In this document: piece by piece, positions 6,379-8,141 of the stretch
How positions within the stretch are numbered: position 1 is the first letter of the stretch
Layout of the letters: each line of letters opens with the position of its first letter
Assembly (NCBI GenBank): GCA_946478965.1
Contig: CAMLDQ010000090.1
Location: 1-8,141 of the forward strand
Source of the DNA: an uncultured Methylobacillus sp.
GTDB taxonomy: Bacteria > Pseudomonadota > Gammaproteobacteria > Burkholderiales > Methylophilaceae
Length of the DNA: 8,141 nt
Reading direction: 5' to 3'
Made by a program: the position numbers and the translations under genes
The notes under the pieces: model-generated
The model's input: the letters and a program-made list of their open reading frames with translations, nothing else
What the model was told of the DNA's origin: nothing
Databases searched by the model: none

Positions 6379-7614
6379 TTAATAGGCGATCTTGAAATCC
6401 GGTCTACCTTCAAGCGTTCGACTGAACAAGAGGGCCCCCTGCCCCGGATCCCACGCGAATTCCTTGCCATCGTAAGGGTCGCGCAGGTCGCTTGTTCGCA
6501 CCCCTTCCGCTACCTCATTACCTTTGGCGCCGCTGCTACGCAGTTGGGAAGCCAGCAGCGCGACCCTTCGCATTCCTTCCAGATTGGCGACCCGGAATCC
6601 GTACCTGGTGTATGCATCCATACCTTCCATATTGAGCAGGATCCTGCCAACCGGGTTGTAGACGCCAATATCGGCTGCGGCCTTCTTCTCAGTCCCGTAA
6701 GTCGCCAGAAAAGTGGCGGCGGCCTGCGGAATCGCGGCGTAGTCACGGTCATACAGTCCGACCACGCGAAGCATGCGATCGGCGTTGGCATTGCTGGTCG
6801 CCTGTGGTTGGTACAGGAAACTTCCGAACAACACTGATACCAGATTCTTCGAGCGCTCGTCGTCGGGCCGCAAGTCGTAAAACGTCCACTCGTTGGCCAT
6901 CATCTTCGACAGCGATCGTTCGCGACTGGAGAATGGTTCTCGCCAGCCTTCTGGAATTGCCACCATAGTCAATGCCGGTGGAAGGCGGCGTAAAACAAGG
7001 TTGCCCATTTCAAAATGAAGCTCAATGCTGCGCGCAGCGATCATCTTGACGTTCGCGCTGGCACTCTCGGCGAGGATCATCCGCCAGAAGCGGTAGTCCT
7101 TTTCCAACATGAGTTTGCAGTCCGATGCGTCCTCATTGGCTTCCAGCGACAAGGCCTTCAAATACATCTGGCGTTGCGCCTCAAAGACCTGGCTGAATGC
7201 TGCAGTCAGCGGGCGTGGGTCGCCCTGCCGGATCTCATGCCACTGTTTGAATTCCAGCAGGCGCTCATAGCGTTCAATCAATTGGTCAGGCTCTCGCTGA
7301 AGCGGTTCCTGACCTGGTGTTTCGGCGATGTCAGTCGACCCGGGCGTTTCCATTGACTTGCGCATCTGTTCGACGCGGGCGGCGCCCTCCGCCATTACGT
7401 CGGCATTGTCCGATGCGGAGAAACCCATGACAAAAACGAAGGCATTGTCACGATCCTTGACGGGCGTGCTGGCGGCCGCAATCCGCTGCAACTTGATGAC
7501 GGATTCGGACGGCGGTTTGTCTTCGCGGTTTATGAAGAACACGAATGCGAGCAGCAGGAAGAGCAACGCAAGAAAGCTTGCGACCATCTTTAACAACAAC
7601 TTCAGCTTTGTCAT
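6379..7614 (-). CDS. Membrane-anchored protein of unknown function
   Basis: A 411-residue protein I do not recognise. Residues 1-9 are basic, and residues 10-28 form one strong hydrophobic helix followed by NREDK, which fits an uncleaved signal anchor with the rest in the periplasm. There is no lipobox cysteine. The body is mostly charged and helix-like (about 110-240), with a single cysteine in DASDCKLM. The C-terminus, DPYDGKEFAWDPGQGALLFSRT, resembles a motif (DPFdGKp.rw...g..lys.g) that I recall at the end of several proteobacterial hypothetical proteins; this is an impression, not a search result. The start is set by a near-perfect ribosome site (AAAGGAG) nine bases upstream. It converges on the sensor kinase and lies downstream of an ammonia-lyase gene, but a terminator between the two argues against simple cotranscription. 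No function is proposed. Confidence 0.82.
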   Translation of the reverse strand: MTKLKLLLKMVASFLALLFLLLAFVFFINREDKPPSESVIKLQRIAAASTPVKDRDNAFVFVMGFSASDNADVMAEGAARVEQMRKSMETPGSTDIAETPGQEPLQREPDQLIERYERLLEFKQWHEIRQGDPRPLTAAFSQVFEAQRQMYLKALSLEANEDASDCKLMLEKDYRFWRMILAESASANVKMIAARSIELHFEMGNLVLRRLPPALTMVAIPEGWREPFSSRERSLSKMMANEWTFYDLRPDDERSKNLVSVLFGSFLYQPQATSNANADRMLRVVGLYDRDYAAIPQAAATFLATYGTEKKAAADIGVYNPVGRILLNMEGMDAYTRYGFRVANLEGMRRVALLASQLRSSGAKGNEVAEGVRTSDLRDPYDGKEFAWDPGQGALLFSRTLEGRPDFKIAY

Positions 7615-7623
7615 TCAGATCTA

Positions 7624-7630
7624 CTCCTTT
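7624..7630 (-). promoter_or_regulatory. Strong Shine-Dalgarno site of the unknown membrane-anchored gene
   Basis: Read on the minus strand this is AAAGGAG, nine bases before the ATG at 7614-7612. It fixes the start codon and shows that the gene is meant to be translated on its own rather than by coupling. Confidence 0.75.
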
Positions 7631-7650
7631 GATTTTGAAGCGCGGCATAA

Positions 7651-7674
7651 AAAACGGCCCATGCGGGCCGTTTT
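7651..7674 (-). terminator. Intrinsic terminator of the ammonia-lyase gene
   Basis: AAAACGGCCC (7651-7660) pairs perfectly with GGGCCGTTTT (7665-7674) around an ATGC loop: ten base pairs with a six-pair GC core. On the minus strand the stem runs into six T residues (complement of 7649-7654). It begins 18 bases after the lyase stop codon. On the plus strand four T residues follow the GC core, so it could work in both directions, though no plus-strand gene here needs it. Confidence 0.88.
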
Positions 7675-7692
7675 CCTGGGAACTGCGAATCG

Positions 7693-8141
7693 TCAGACGA
7701 ACTCGCCAACCTTCGCGGTCACCGCTTCCTGCACCGAGCGGCTGGTGACGAAGCTGTGTGCAACCTGGATGTCGTTGTGGAACCAGCGGTCACCTTCCAG
7801 GCAGGCAGGAATCTGCTTGCGGATTTCATCGTAAGCCGCTTGCGTGCCCTCGCCCAGCTTGAAGCCCGGCAGCAGGTGCTCGGTCATGGTCAGCGCCTGC
7901 GCGGCCAGCAACATCTCCACACCCACGATGTACTGCGTGTTCTGCACCACGGTGTGGGCCTTGCGTGCGCACCAGGTGGAGTTGGAAATATGATCTTCGC
8001 TGTTGGCCTTGGATGGGATGGAATCCACGCTGCCCGGCATCGATAGCGTGCGGTTTTCCATCACCAGGGAGCTGAGCGAGCATTGCACCACAGGATAGCC
8101 GGTGTTCACGCCGCGCAGGCCGGACATCAGGTTGCGCGGCA
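7693..8141 (-). CDS. Aromatic amino acid ammonia-lyase (HAL/PAL/TAL family), C-terminal part
   Basis: Partial gene: the frame is open to the right edge (residues PRNLM precede the first visible methionine at 8127), so the true start is outside. About 149 C-terminal residues are visible, ending at TGA 7695-7693. The stretch GSVDSIPSKANSEDHIS matches the conserved segment around the active-site glutamate of histidine ammonia-lyase (SVDSIP..ANQEDH in HutH; E414 in the Pseudomonas putida enzyme), and CARKAHTVVQN continues the family helix. These enzymes use an MIO cofactor made from an Ala-Ser-Gly triad to eliminate ammonia from histidine, tyrosine or phenylalanine. That triad and the substrate-selecting residues lie outside the window, so substrate is open. 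NSTW after SEDHIS, in place of the SM.. of typical HutH, suggests a branch distinct from classical histidine degradation. A role in aryl-polyene or pigment biosynthesis is possible but unsupported here. A strong terminator follows. Confidence 0.85.
   Translation of the reverse strand, partial: PRNLMSGLRGVNTGYPVVQCSLSSLVMENRTLSMPGSVDSIPSKANSEDHISNSTWCARKAHTVVQNTQYIVGVEMLLAAQALTMTEHLLPGFKLGEGTQAAYDEIRKQIPACLEGDRWFHNDIQVAHSFVTSRSVQEAVTAKVGEFV

Noticed and set aside
6313..6837. Plus-strand open frame of 174 codons overlapping the end of the kinase and the 3' part of the unknown minus-strand gene
   Set aside because: It lies opposite the minus-strand gene, which has a strong ribosome site and membrane anchor, and it begins inside the kinase coding sequence.

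Overview
The window looks like chromosomal DNA of a GC-rich Gram-negative bacterium, most likely a betaproteobacterium of the Oxalobacteraceae type (Massilia, Duganella or Janthinobacterium relatives). This rests on the protein families present (Tsx-like outer-membrane channel, NCS2 permease, 8-oxoguanine deaminase, propeller-type sensor kinase) and on GC-rich third codon positions in most genes. The genus is inferred; there is no rRNA or other marker to test it.

Bases 1-3195 (+ strand) form a purine uptake and salvage block. It holds the 3' end of a Tsx-like outer-membrane nucleoside channel, a complete NCS2 purine permease of the PbuX/UacT kind, and a complete amidohydrolase of the 8-oxoguanine deaminase family. 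A coherent reading is passage through the outer membrane, proton-coupled uptake across the inner membrane, then deamination of 8-oxoguanine to urate. The two gaps in the block (246-353 and 1707-1815) each carry a GC-rich hairpin. The second gap also carries a 13-bp direct repeat with a 23-bp period just ahead of the deaminase.

Bases 3320-6325 (+ strand) encode a 1001-residue membrane sensor histidine kinase with a periplasmic Reg_prop beta-propeller, a Y_Y_Y domain, one transmembrane helix, a HisKA_3 dimerisation/phosphoacceptor domain and a HATPase domain. It is visibly more AT-rich than the purine genes, and no response regulator lies beside it in the window.

Bases 6379-8141 (- strand) hold a membrane-anchored protein of unknown function (411 residues) and, upstream of it, the C-terminal part of an aromatic amino acid ammonia-lyase (HAL/PAL/TAL family) running off the window edge. 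A strong intrinsic terminator separates the two. The sensor kinase and the unknown gene converge tail to tail. The 53-bp gap between them holds an in-frame, barrel-like 18-codon tail behind the stop codon of the unknown gene, ending exactly at the kinase stop codon.

No tRNA, rRNA, CRISPR array, insertion sequence or phage gene was seen. No gene-free stretch exceeds 300 bases. The most notable items are the purine/8-oxoguanine cassette with its spaced repeat, the compositionally distinct orphan kinase, and the odd tail-to-tail junction at 6322-6378.
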